From Allantophomopsis cytisporea (Eukaryota; Ascomycota; Leotiomycetes; Phacidiales; Phacidiaceae): a DNA stretch of 64,000 nucleotides. The notes under the pieces were generated by a model. That model saw only the letters and a program-made list of their open reading frames with translations. It was not told the origin of the DNA and did not search any database. Position numbers and translations under genes: made by a program. Below are positions 10,327-21,533 of the stretch, piece after piece (position 1 is the stretch's first letter; each line of letters opens with the position of its first letter). The stretch spans positions 1,116,001 through 1,180,000 of the forward strand of contig CP103024.1 in assembly GCA_024752435.1 (NCBI GenBank). Reading direction: 5' to 3'.

Positions 10327-12670
10327 GATGAGGTTGATGGCTGGAACTTCATAGAACTATATCCTGTTCTCGAGAACTGTCAGATCACCCTTTCGTTTGC
10401 ATCGGAGGCGATGTGACCCGGTAGCCGCCCGTCCGCTGTGCTCGACCTTTCCGTGTTTACACAGTACTTAGGAGTAAGGTAAGTCAGGTATGGATAATAT
10501 CAGCTCAACCGGGATCTCATGATCCACATGCCCAACTTTTCAGAAGCGTCACTTATCGCATCACTTGTCACTAGACTAGCTCGGAGAATTAAATTGGCCT
10601 AATACGGAGCGGCCGTGGAGAGGGGGATTATCAAATCGGTTCCGCTCCGGCATACTGCTTTTTCAACTGCATGCCTCTCCGCATCGAGAGATATAACCGC
10701 ATCAAGGTAAACTTCAGCTCGCGTGGATGACATTGAAGAATTCCCATCGTTGAATTTGGTGCTCAAGCCCAGCGAATTCCTGGTTTTCAAATTGTCTGGG
10801 GGTTGGGCGGTGTATGTAGGTTGTGTGTATGTATGCATGTATGTATGTATGTCTGTATGTACATGTACATACGTACATACAGACTAGACATGTACGTAAG
10901 CTACGGGAGCGCTTGCAGAGGTATTCTGAGCCCTTCATGGTTGATATGCTTTGCATTTCCGCTGCAGCTTTTCATTTCTCAAGCAAGACAAAGCTCTATC
11001 TTTGCCTGGTACATACATGATCGTAGTTGGTCCCCGTAAGTTCTGTTCGGATTTTTGCTGGAGAGTACCCTGCCACAGATCGTTGTTCTCATCAGATAGA
11101 CTCGGGGCTTGAGCGGGGATGGAGAACACTAGATTCTTTTGACGTGTATGTTGAGGAATTTGTTGTAGTATTTTCAAAACACTCAGCTGAGGTGAGGTAT
11201 ACATCCCTACGTATGTCATTTTGATCTCCTTCTGATTCGTGTACTTCGTAAGGCTAATAACCCGTGGGAGTTGAATCCTTGCAACGGGCCGCGTATATGA
11301 TTCGTCAGTCACTGCCGTGTTGGTAGGTATTAACCTCTCAGCTGAACACAATCCGAATAACTCCTCTACTATAATGCTACAAGAAAGTTAAGAGGCATAT
11401 GGAATACCTTATTACTCACTGTATTAATTGGTAGCACAGCATCTGACCCGATGTATCATTGAACATGGTGTAAGGTCAAAATCCGTATACATACCAACAG
11501 AATAAGCCGCACCATCTTATGTCTGCTACATACAGCGCGTTGGATTAGTTATCATCAAATCAAGTACAAGTTCACTCTTAGAACTCAGTCATCTCATCTA
11601 TATTTACTGCGCACCAACGTTGATCAACAGCTGTCATTTGCAAGTCTCACAGAATAGCTCAAATGTCTTAAAGGAATTGCCGAGTTAATTAATTATTACC
11701 AGGTATGTATGTATAACATACAGCATTTTTTGGTAGCGAAATTACCAGTAGAGTTTTGGATTTGATCATAGGTAGGCGTTGTGGCACGGACTCATTACTA
11801 AATTCTTTGCATTTTTTGAGATGAATACCAACCATATAAGAAGACAAATATAATCTAGCATTCAGTCTACATATACGGCGACTGCATAGAGACAGTATCA
11901 AAGAGACCGATTTTGTGTTTTACTTCTTATGTTTATCTCATCTGCTGCATGATCAAGAATTTGGTTTCGCACTTTCCGCCCTTCTTATTTCGGGACTTAT
12001 CATCCACAAGCCGGCTGAGCTCATATTGGGTTGGAGAATTTAGATCCTTGGGAAATCGATTAAAAAGCAAATCACACTCTCGCCTCTCCAGTACCCAGGT
12101 TAATAATTTGTGTTTTTGCTCTTGCCAAGCATCACCAGACAAATGGCCACTCTTGCTGATCAACAGACACAGCTTTCCTCCGTGCGCCTCACGGCCGGGT
12201 CCCAGACGCATCTTTTTGTATCTGCTGTTGTTGATGGGGGCCTCGGCCCTTCTAGAGTATTATTCGGTCTAACCCATTGGGATATTTCGTGTATCAGTCA
12301 CCACTTACATATCTTACCTTATCTTAAGAGTGAGCTCTACTGCTACCATGACCCCGTATTTGGGCTATATGAATCCTTTTCGTATCAATGCTAGATAGTG
12401 TAAAACAGTGGATTCCTGGCAGGGCTGCTGACGGTGGAAGCAGATCGCGGCAAGACTCGATCACCGAGTAATGTTACAAAGGTTAATCCTAGCCTTATGA
12501 ATACTGACTGTGTCGCATTTGCGAGGACTAGAACTACCTCGACTATGCCGCCACTCCAAAAAGTGATTACAACATGAATATGCGTCAGTTCGTGGAAATC
12601 CTAACGCGACATCAACAGCAGATACAGCAAATAATCACGCAGCTGATGGTTAACATGTTCTGAATACCGC
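10327..12670. other. Gene-poor intergenic region with a microsatellite
   Basis: About 2.3 kb without a recognisable gene. It contains a GTAT-type tetranucleotide repeat and palindrome near 10.83-10.89 kb. ORFs of up to 138 codons (10935-11351, minus) show no motif and look like chance. The stretch from 11.4 to 12.0 kb is AT-rich. Confidence 0.55.
10826..10884. repeat. GTAT tetranucleotide microsatellite grading into a 34 bp palindrome
   Basis: From about 10826 the sequence is a run of GTAT units with interruptions. It then turns into its own complement: GTCTGTATGTAC at 10851-10862 pairs with GTACATACAGAC at 10873-10884 around a 10 bp centre. This arrangement is probably a replication-slippage product. 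Confidence 0.8.
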
Positions 12671-13595
12671 TTATAATTTAGGTTGAGGTATAGGATGTTT
12701 GCCTGCCAGCTGCAAACCTGTCACTTTTTCTAGCTCGATGACAGCATCGTACCCCTTCCCAAGGCTAACCTTTATGGTACGGAAGCCAAGGTTTCTTCCA
12801 GCCTTCAGATTCTCACCAATATCATCCAGAAATACGACCTCATTCGATCTCACGCCATCAGACCAACTCAATTCACGACCTTTGTGCGAAGCGTTCTGCT
12901 TTGCAAACTTATTCACCTCGGCAAGCGCCATCTCATAAATCTGAGGATCCGGCTTGCGCAAGCCAACGTGAGCGCTCGAGACGAAAACATCGAATATGGA
13001 CTTGACCTCGCCACCAAATTGAGATTTTGAATATTCGTGGTCGGGAGGAAATATGACAGTATTACTCAATGCTGCCATGATATATCGACCGCTTGCCTTC
13101 AGGCGTTGCAATGCGGGCAACATCCATGGGTCTGGAACTCTAGATGCTCGCATCATCGCGAAGAACAGCCATTCTCCATCGATGTCCGGAACTGCCGGAA
13201 GCTGAGTAACTGAGAGACCTTCGCGTCGTTTTGAAAGAGTATAATAATCCTTCCATCTCTGAGCATCTCTGAGATCTTGGTTAAAGCCATTGAAGAATGT
13301 AGAATCCATCAAGATCTCACCCCGCTCAAGTTTATGCCATGATCCATTAGGACTTGTCTTCGAGATGCAATGATTGATCCATCCATGCGGGATTTGATGT
13401 GCGAGCTCATAATCGACAATGGCTTGAAATGGTGAAGCAACACCTTCCTCGTATTAGCATATTTCAGTGCGAATTGTTGTTGAACCTACAAACACCACCA
13501 ATATCGAAAAGTAATACTTTGGGTTGTTTTGTGACAGCCATTGCGTTCTCGATGCCTTCCAATATTAAATCAACAGAGAACTCGTCTTGCGACAT
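12671..13595 (-). CDS. HAD-superfamily hydrolase (epoxide-hydrolase-N-terminus-like)
   Basis: Two exons, 13490-13595 and 12671-13443, joined across a 46 bp intron (GTAGGT donor, CTAAT branch, GGAAG acceptor), give 292 residues. The start at 13595 (MSQDEF) is the first ATG in the frame of motif I. Motif I is FDIGGVC with the nucleophile at Asp31; motif II is the Ser in ALSNT; motif III is the Lys in GLRKPDPQIYEMAL; motif IV is VVFLDDIGENLKAG. All four haloacid-dehalogenase motifs are thus present, with a helical cap between motifs I and II. The DIGGV form is typical of the phosphatase-like domain found in soluble epoxide hydrolases. Cytosolic phosphatase or dehalogenase activity is possible; the substrate is unknown. 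It is transcribed divergently from RPL5 with 384 bp between start codons. Confidence 0.85.
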
Positions 13596-13979
13596 TTACA
13601 TTATGAGATGCAAAATGTTAACGTCAGATAAATTTGATGCTAATTACAGTATCGTTGGGAGATACAGAGAGCCGATATTTATCATCATTAGATACGTACC
13701 ATCTCAGTTTACCCCACAATCACCGAGGTCCAGCGAGCGACTATCACCTCAGGTCAAGTCCCGAGGGTCCAAGGCTCAGATAAATGGTGGCCTGAAAGCG
13801 AAGTGTTTATGCCTAAGAATTGCGGTATCTGTTACCCACCATTTTATAAAACTCCAAAAATTTGATAGAACCCTAAGCGAAAGTTCGCGCACAAGGTCTA
13901 GCTGTTCATCACACGATTCATCTTCTTTTCTTTACGCCCATCCATCGAACTTGATCCAGCGTGAAGCCAATCATTCAAG
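13596..13979. promoter_or_regulatory. Shared divergent promoter region of the HAD hydrolase and RPL5
   Basis: These 384 bp lie between two divergent start codons and must contain both 5' untranslated regions and promoters. An AACCCTAA element lies at 13869-13876, 104 bp before the RPL5 ATG. Telomere-repeat-like boxes of this kind are known in fungal ribosomal protein promoters, but here the role is inferred. Confidence 0.45.
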
Positions 13980-15034
13980 ATGGTAAGTGAATCTTGCGAT
14001 TGCATCGCAGCAGCATGAAGAGTCCTTGCAAAATGCTTCGGATTGGAATCTGAAGCGCAAATTGCTGACTCGGGGATACAGCCTTTCACTAAGCTGGTAA
14101 AGAACAGCGCTTACTACAGGTGAGTAAATCGCAAAATATCTACAAAAACCGAAGGACAATAGACTGATATGACTATAGCCGCTACCAAACCAAGTACGCT
14201 CGTCGTCGTGCGGGTAAGACCGACTACTATGCTCGTAAGCGCTTGATCACCCAGGCCAAGAACAAGTACAATGCTCCAAAGTACCGTCTTGTCGTCCGTT
14301 TCACCAACCGCGACATTGTCCTCCAGATCGTCACCTCTGAGATCTCCGGCGACAAGGTCTTCGCTGCTGCCTACTCCCACGAGTTGAAGGCCTACGGTAT
14401 CGAGCATGGTCTTACCAACTGGGCCGCTGCCTACTGCACTGGTCTTCTCCTCGCCCGTCGTGTCTTGAAGAAGCTCGGTATGGATGAGGACTTCCAGGGT
14501 GTTGAGGAGGCTGATGGAGAGTACACTCTCACTGAGGCCGCCGAGGGTGAGGAGGGTCGTCGCCCATTCAAGGCTTTCCTTGATGTTGGTCTTGCCCGTA
14601 CCTCCACTGGTGCCCGTGTTTTCGGTGCCATGAAGGGTGCCTCTGATGGTGGTATCCTCATTCCTCACTCCGAGAACCGTTTCCCAGGTTACGACATCGA
14701 GTCCAAGGAGCTCGACGCCGAGACCCTCCGCCGCTACATCTTCGGTGGTCACGTTGCTGAGTACATGGAGACCCTCGCCGATGACGATGAGGAGCGTTAC
14801 AAGTCTCAGTTCCAGGGCTACATCGATGATGACCTTGAGGCTGACGGACTTGAGGAGCTCTACCAGGAGGCTCACAAGCAGATCCGTGAGGACCCATACA
14901 AGAAGGTCGAGGGTGCTGCCGAGAAGAAGAGCAAGGACGAGTACAAGAAGGAGTCCCTCAAGTTCAAGGGCCGCAAGCTCACCAGAGAGGAGAGACAGGA
15001 GAAGGTCAAGGCCAAGATTGCCGAGCTCAGATAA
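13980..15034 (+). CDS. RPL5: 60S ribosomal protein L5 (uL18)
   Basis: Exons 13980-13982, 14082-14119 and 14179-15034 encode 298 residues, the usual eukaryotic uL18 length. The first exon is only the ATG, followed directly by a GTAAGT donor; the 38 bp second exon encodes PFTKLVKNSAYY; the third starts within the serine codon before RYQTKYARRR. The N-terminal basic block, TDYYARKRLI, RLVVRFTNRDIV, AYSHELKAYGI, LDVGLARTSTGARVFG and the Lys-rich C-terminus are all as in uL18. The protein binds 5S rRNA together with uL5 and joins the central protuberance of the large subunit. The exons show strong codon bias (C-ending codons, GAG/AAG), which leaves a long false ORF on the other strand. High constitutive expression is expected. 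Confidence 0.97.
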
Positions 15035-15856
15035 AGCGATTGATATCCAACCTTTGTACTTTCTACCATTCCTATGCAAGCATGATACCACGACAAAAAT
15101 CCTGGTAGAAGCAAAAATAAAAAGCATTGACCTCCTACTGTTTGCGCTTATTTGTGAACATGTTTGATTTGCTGCAATGTGAAGGAACAATAAAACTTGA
15201 TTCACAGCCGGATTTAAACATACATTATCCAAAGCATGCATAAATGACGATATTCGGAGGACTCGCGGAATATTCGGGACTTATGCATGCAATCTTGTGA
15301 TGTGCAAATTTTCATATCCGATCTGAATCCTGGATCTACAGGTCTGCACCTTACCATTGGAGACCCTACTGTTCTACTCACTTGAATCCCGAATCCCGAC
15401 CCACTCTGTGCAATGAGGTTAGAGCCGTTCGCAGACGCTGTGGACTTATCAGCGTGCGTGCATTCAGCCTTTTAGCGGGTCTTTGGGGGATGCCAGTGCT
15501 GATGACGGACGCTCTCGCGTGCCAAACGTCAGGGAGCAGTAGCATCGCGATTCTGTGCATTGCTCAACGAAGCGTCTCGAAATTTATCACACCATACAAA
15601 ATACCAGCTGTCGTACGAGTCGATATTCATTGTCATTACTTTTTACACACATCTTTGTGTTTCACCACCTTCTGCTTGATTAGCTATCATTATTCACACA
15701 TCTTGCCACCATGATGACCATTAATCAGCTGCGCCTGTAGCCAAGCTGAGCGTTCTAGCCCCCAGCACTTCTGCCAGCGGCCACCGGACGTCCGAGTGAA
15801 GTCACTGATAGAGATACATTCAAGAGTAACGAGTCGATACAACATTGCGAAACATC
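15035..15856. other. Intergenic region between RPL5 and the Mhp1-like gene
   Basis: 0.82 kb with no recognisable gene. It holds the RPL5 3' flank and the promoter and leader of the next gene. Short ORFs on both strands lack motifs. Confidence 0.6.
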
Positions 15857-18800
15857 ATGACGATGGAGAGCATCCACGGCATTGATGTTTCGTGGATGCA
15901 CCACAAAGGTGAGCTTTCCCGTCATCATAATGCGGGGGTCAACAATGTTAGCCCATAATTCAGCATTGGGAGGATCTCCACAGATCTGATCTGCCATAGC
16001 CCTACAGACTCACAAATCACGTACACATACTAATCGAACTGCTTCAGATCATTCACGTACGAAAACAACCCCAAAAGAAGCCAACGAGAACGATAATGTC
16101 AGCAATGCACCCGCGGCGCAGACAAATGACGATATACATGAAAACGACAACCCCACTTCTCAACAGCTAACAACGCCCACGCAAACCACGCCGAAACCGA
16201 TACCAATCCGACCAGGAGCCTCTCGAACAACTTCAAATGAGCGCAATGTTAATGGAGGTCAGAAAGGTGCTTCCCCATCTTCCAGTATGACAAGACGGAA
16301 TTCCTGGTTATCCAGCATATCATCGAAATTTTCTTCCTCGCCATCTTCCCAACAACCAGGAAACGGTATATCGACATTGCCGGGGACAGGCTCACCTACT
16401 GCGCACGACTTGAAGGCACAGAGGTCGCCGGTTGGGACGCCAAATGCTGCTGCAGTGCAATCAAATGTCAAGGCCGAAGCAGAGGCTCCATATACTCCAG
16501 CACCACCGAAGTCAGGACAACATAATTTCCTACAAAGCGCTCTGAGGAGATTGTCATCGTCTGGTGGTCAATTGTCTTCTGGTGGAAAAGGAGGGCAACA
16601 GGGAATTTGTCAGCGTAGAACCTTGAATATCGATCCCCACAGAGAGAGATGTCGAATTTCAGAGCTCGACCAAGCAAAGTTGCGACGGGTGGCATTCTGT
16701 GTTGACGTAGAAATTGCTGGAGGACCAAGGTATACTGATGATGACGGAGCAGAGAAGAAGGATAATAAAGTGAAGAACAAAGAGAAGGAGAAAGGCGAGG
16801 GTGCTGCTCTGAAGCATCCAGATGCGGTCAAAAAGGAAAAGGAAGAGGAGGGCGTTATAAAAGCAAGTGGAGAATTAGTCCCACAGGAACCACCAATAGA
16901 ACAGCTTGCAGTTGCAGCACTACCACAGATACCTATTCCTAAAAAGTCAGAGGAGCCAGCGGCGGGCGTCAAAACGGATTCAGAAGCTCCGGAGAAAGAT
17001 ACCACCAAAAAGAAGGAAAAGAAGAAGCGTAGTGAAGAGGAGAGAAAAGCACGCAAGGAAAAGAAGCGGAAACAAGCTGAAGCAAATGGCACAGTACCAG
17101 TGGAGTTGGTGAGAGATGACAGTGATAGTTCAATGGAGGGATCGCCTAAAGGCTCTTCAACTCCGAAAACGCAAGCTGCTCCTACCATCGACCCTGTGCG
17201 AATTTACCGAAGATGTTGTCAATTAAGGGAAACTCCAATTCTCAAGAAAATAACTGAGCAACTCGCCTCACCATCAAATGTTCAGATCGGGATGCCCGGG
17301 GTCGTCAGCAAACTTGATCTTTCCTCATACTGGCTATCTCTTGCGGATCTGGTCACTTTGGGAGACTACTTGGCTGTCGTGCCAGTCAAAGAACTTATCA
17401 TGGAAAATTGTGGACTCACGGATGAAGGTATCCGTGTCATTCTCGCTGGCTTATTGGCTGCACGATTACCTGAAACCATGAGCCGACGAAGGCGCCGGAG
17501 AAATCACGAGAAAGAAGGTGAAGTACATTTTCAGGGTGGGGTCGTGGAAAGGGTTGTTCTCAAAAACAACAAAAAAATAGGCCGAGATGGTTGGCGACAT
17601 CTTTGTCTGTTCATGCACATGGCTCGCTCATTGAAATTCTTGGATCTATCAATGATTCCATTCCCACAAACCGTTGCTCCTGTAAATGTGCCTGGTCATT
17701 TACGAAGGACAATAAGCAATTTGAACGCACAGGCTGATCCAGCAACAATCATGTCCCGGGCCATTGCTGAACGTCTAGCGGGGCCCGAGTTTGAACTCTT
17801 GAATCTTGCTGAAACGGGTGTCAATAGTGAGCAGCTGGGGAAGATCATTGATGGAGTTAGTAAGTCAGGATTGCGACGTCTTGGTCTCGCTGGAAACAAC
17901 ATCGACGCAGAAGGCATGGATCACATTGCTAGATACCTGAGGGAGGGCAAATGTGAAGGTCTTGATCTTGGTGGAAACCATTCAGTTGATCTAGAAATGA
18001 TTGCAGCCTCACTCAATGACGAGCATCCTCTGTGGGCACTTAGCCTTGCAGATTGTAATCTCACCCCTGATGCTCTTTGGAAGCTCTTCCCAGCGCTGTC
18101 GAACCTCAAGAACTTCCGTTTCATTGATGTCTCTCACAACCATCAATTGTTCAGTGTTAGCCCAAGCGCTGTGTCCCTGTTCCGACGATACCTTCCAAAG
18201 ATGAAAACACTCAAGCGTATCCATCTTACCGACACAGCATTGTCGCCGGAGCAGGCTATTGCATTGGCTGAGATTCTACCTGAAAGTCCCAGTCTTGCAC
18301 ACATCAACATCATGGAGAACCCTCAGCTTTCAGCACTAGCAGATGCGAAGGGCGAGGCCAGTCAGGAGGAAGCATGTGCACTTTATGCATCACTTATGGC
18401 TGCGGTACGCGTTTCGTCGACCATCGTGTGCATCGATATCGAAGTTCCAAATCCAGCGTCCAGTGAGGTTGTCAAGGCGCTCGCAAAGCAAGTCGTTGCA
18501 TACTGTCTGCGCAATATGGAGCGCGCTCCTATTGTTGAGGTTGGAGACGCTATAGCTCCCAACGAGCATTACGAAGAAACTGAAGTGGCAGTTCCTGATG
18601 TGTTAATGCACTTGGTCGGCCATGGAGAAGGAAGTGTAAGCAGTCACGATGACGATGATCTGGCTCCTGACGAGGATTATGTCATTGGTGGAACTGGTGT
18701 GGTCAAGGCTCTTGGCATTTGTTTAAACAGAGGACATGATTCTAGAACATCTTCTACGGACCGGCGCCATTCGAATTGGTCTGAGAGGGCCCAAGACTCC

Positions 18801-19631
18801 CCAAGAGCTGAGCCTGTTTCAGGTGGTAAGGCGAAGGATATGTCGAAGAACTTGTTAGGTAGTGCAAGAAAGATCCGGGCACGATTGCAACCTGCGTTGC
18901 TCAAAGAGTCACGACTCGGAGATCGTTACAATTACAGTAAGTTCTTACAACATCCCGTGTTTGATGTGATACGTTAAATAACATCTATAGATCGTCTGCT
19001 GTTCCTAGACCAGACCCTCGAGCGTATGATTCAGAGATTCGAGGAAGAATATCCAGAGACTAGACTTCCAGATAGCAACCCTTCAGCGTTTTCTCTCGAT
19101 CCCGAAAACGCCAGTCCATCAGAGACCTCAATTTTGTCAACAGTCGTGAACCAGCCTGACGAATCTGCTGTTTGTGCTAACTCTGATGATGAATCACCAG
19201 GATTGCGTCCAGCGCTGTCACGTCATAATTCCGATGTATCTCTGGCCTCAAAAGCTCTCTCCCAGGAGGAAGGACGTATGCACCGTTTTGGACAACAATT
19301 CCGTCGCGATATTCTTCGTCCCCAGACTCCAGATCATCTGCACAACACTACTGGCAATGAACAGGACCCAAAACACCTCGAGATGCTACGTGCTATGATT
19401 GAGGAGTTGGGTGGCGAAGAGATTAAGAGGAAAGTGGAAGAGGATGGTCAGGACGCTGTAATCGCAGAATTGGGGGATGAGGCCAGTATCCTAAAGAAAC
19501 AACTAATGGAGAGTGACCCAGAAGGTTGGGCGAAATTCAAGGAGGCGCAGGAGGTTGCACAGAGGAACAACAGTGTTATTGGACTGGCACAAACCCCACT
19601 CAGTGCATCTCACAGCGCCGTTGAGGATTGA
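15857..19631 (+). CDS. MHP1: Mhp1-like leucine-rich-repeat (RNI-like) protein
   Basis: Exons 15857-15908, 16048-18936 and 18991-19631 encode 1193 residues. The short first exon gives MTMESIHGIDVSWMHHK; its second ATG (15863, MESIHG) is an equally good start. Frame continuity through the 139 bp intron supports the exon, because the frame stays open from 16048 to the next ATG at 16287. Order of parts: a Ser/Pro/Thr-rich N-terminus with NSWLSSISSKFSSSP; a Lys/Glu-rich coiled tract (near residues 310-430); a block IYRRCCQLRETPILKKI; leucine-rich repeats of the RNI type (near 480-850); and an acidic C-terminus with a Glu/Gln-rich helix. The IDVSW start and the RCCQLRE block recall yeast Mhp1, linked to microtubules and cell-wall biogenesis. 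The homology call is from memory, and the role here is inferred. Confidence 0.8.
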
Positions 19632-20196
19632 GTGAATTTACCTTCGTAAATAGCGTTGTATATTGGGCGCGGGAGCATTGACATTGGAATTGGTTTGGAG
19701 CCGAGGAAGGCTGGTTTGTAGTATTGGGGGATTTGCGATACCTACTTCACGACTGTCACTCCCGAGGGATTGTAGATAGAGATGAACTTCATGAACTTTG
19801 ATACCTTGCTTCCTTGATCAATGACCGCTCTTTTGTCTGTCCTCTCCTAGTGGAAAACTGTATTTTGAGTTCGCTCGTTATTGACACGTACACTTGGCGT
19901 AGCGGACACCTGCAGTGTCGTTGTCGCCTCGGATTGGCGGGTTATATATTACACCACATCACACTCGCACATTTATCCAGAATATCTACCATGCAGGTCC
20001 TACATGACATACACGAGCACATTATTTGGAGTGGAGGTGTCATGTCGACATCATCGTCTAGCATGCGATCTGCGAACTCAATGGCTTTGCTGTTTCAAGT
20101 ATAAATGTATCCCCATGGCTAAAATACCATTTTCGCATATCTGTCCTAGTCTATGTCTGGTTGATTGTTATCTCAAACCATACTGCTGTCATCGCC
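19632..20196. other. Intergenic region upstream of the esterase gene
   Basis: 0.57 kb holding the Mhp1-like 3' flank and the esterase promoter. No gene, RNA or repeat recognised. Confidence 0.6.
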
Positions 20197-21533
20197 ATGA
20201 AGTCTTTTTTCAACCTTCATGTTCTTCTTTTTGCTGCTGCTGCTCCTGTCCATTGCGTGTTCAATTGGAACACAACTCGTTCAGTGTAAGTTGCAACTTT
20301 GCAGAACATACCGTCAAACAAAAGATACTCAATTGACCATGGCAGAATCGCTTTCGGTGATTCCTATACCTACGTCCAAGGTACAGCGGGCCGGCAGAAT
20401 TACAGCTTTATCGGCGATGCCCAACATTTCAGCTACAATGCCTCGTCCCTTCTCACGGATGAGATAGTACAAAACCAAGTCTGTTCCCAAATTCTCCTCT
20501 GCCCACACATCTAACACGCCACAGATTGGCACGTCTGCCGGCGGCCCTAACTGGATCGAATATCTAACAGGATGTTACTCTTGTCTCCCGAGCAATTGCG
20601 ACAAAGAGCTCTGGGACTTTGCGTTTGCAGGCTCGGATGTATCCACGAAGTAGTGAGTTGCTTCGCCGAGCTTGCAAGTGCGTGTTGGCTGATCTAAGTA
20701 GTACTGCTCTACACCACAACTTCACGGTACCGTTTGTCGACCAGATTGCTCAGTTCAATGAATATGCTCTTCCTGTATTACCCCGGCCATCGGAGCAGGA
20801 CCTTATAATTGTTTGGATTGGAATCAATGATATTGGCGACACGGCGAAATTCAACTTCACTGATCAGAAGGTTACCTCATTCCCGCAGCTATATAGGAGT
20901 ATTGCGGCAATTGAGTTTGATGCTGTGGAGACACTGTATGAGGCTGGTTATATCAATTACCTGTTCATGAATCTCCCGCCTCTGGAGCGAACCGTAAGTT
21001 GCTATGAATTTCTTTTTTTGTTTTGTTGCTTTCTGTTTTCCTGTTTGATATCAAGCTGCAAGTTTGGCACTGTCACTCGATCTCTATACCAGCTTCTCAA
21101 CTAGTCTTCACTATTGCTTTTCTGATACTTTACTAATATATCGTAGCCACTAAACGTGAAAAAAGCAAATCCGCTGCCGAACAAGACAATGGTCGCGGAT
21201 TATAATACTGCAATTAGGGCCACAGCAAACAGCTTCCAGCAAAAGCACCCAGATACGTATATTCTGGAATTTGACACTTACACCTTCCTGTCAGGAATCC
21301 TCGAAGATCCTTCGTCATCAGGCATTCTGAATACGACGGGTTACTGTCCAGAATATGATGCACCTGATATTGCAACTAATTATGCCGCTTATGGCTGCCT
21401 CCCTATTTATGAGTACTTCTGGTACAATACTGGTCATATCACGTACCATGTTCACCAGTTGTTAGCTGCTGCTGTACAAAAGTATTTGATTAGAGAGAGT
21501 ATGACCGTCGGACCCAAAAGTGAGGAGACATGA
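20197..21533 (+). CDS. Secreted GDSL/SGNH acylhydrolase (carbohydrate esterase family 16-like)
   Basis: Five exons, 20197-20285, 20346-20478, 20525-20652, 20702-20993 and 21147-21533, encode 342 residues. A signal peptide (MKSFFNLHVLLFAAAAPVHC) precedes VFNWNTTRS and the block I motif AFGDSYTY with the likely nucleophile Ser36. Other SGNH residues are the Gly in FAFAGSDVS, Asn159 in IGINDIGD and the catalytic His near residue 311 in WYNTGHITYHVH. The block SAGGPNWIEYLTGC is typical of fungal CE16-like acetylesterases, which remove acetyl groups from plant hemicellulose fragments. Several N-glycosylation sites (NTT, NFT) fit secretion. Intron 2 has an unusual GTCTGT donor; the alternative GTACAA donor nearby would delete six residues. 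The 153 bp last intron is longer than the others. Substrate not proven. Confidence 0.88.

Noticed and set aside
11255..11295. TpsiC-like GTTGAATCC considered as part of a tRNA
   Set aside because: Flanking bases do not form a T stem or cloverleaf. No tRNA was found anywhere by eye.
13983..14081. Possible snoRNA within RPL5 intron 1
   Set aside because: No convincing C box (RTGATGA) with a matching D box (CTGA) at suitable spacing.
14114..15241. 375-codon ORF on the minus strand
   Set aside because: It is antisense to RPL5. The Leu/Val-rich product is the mirror of biased GAG/AAG-rich codons.
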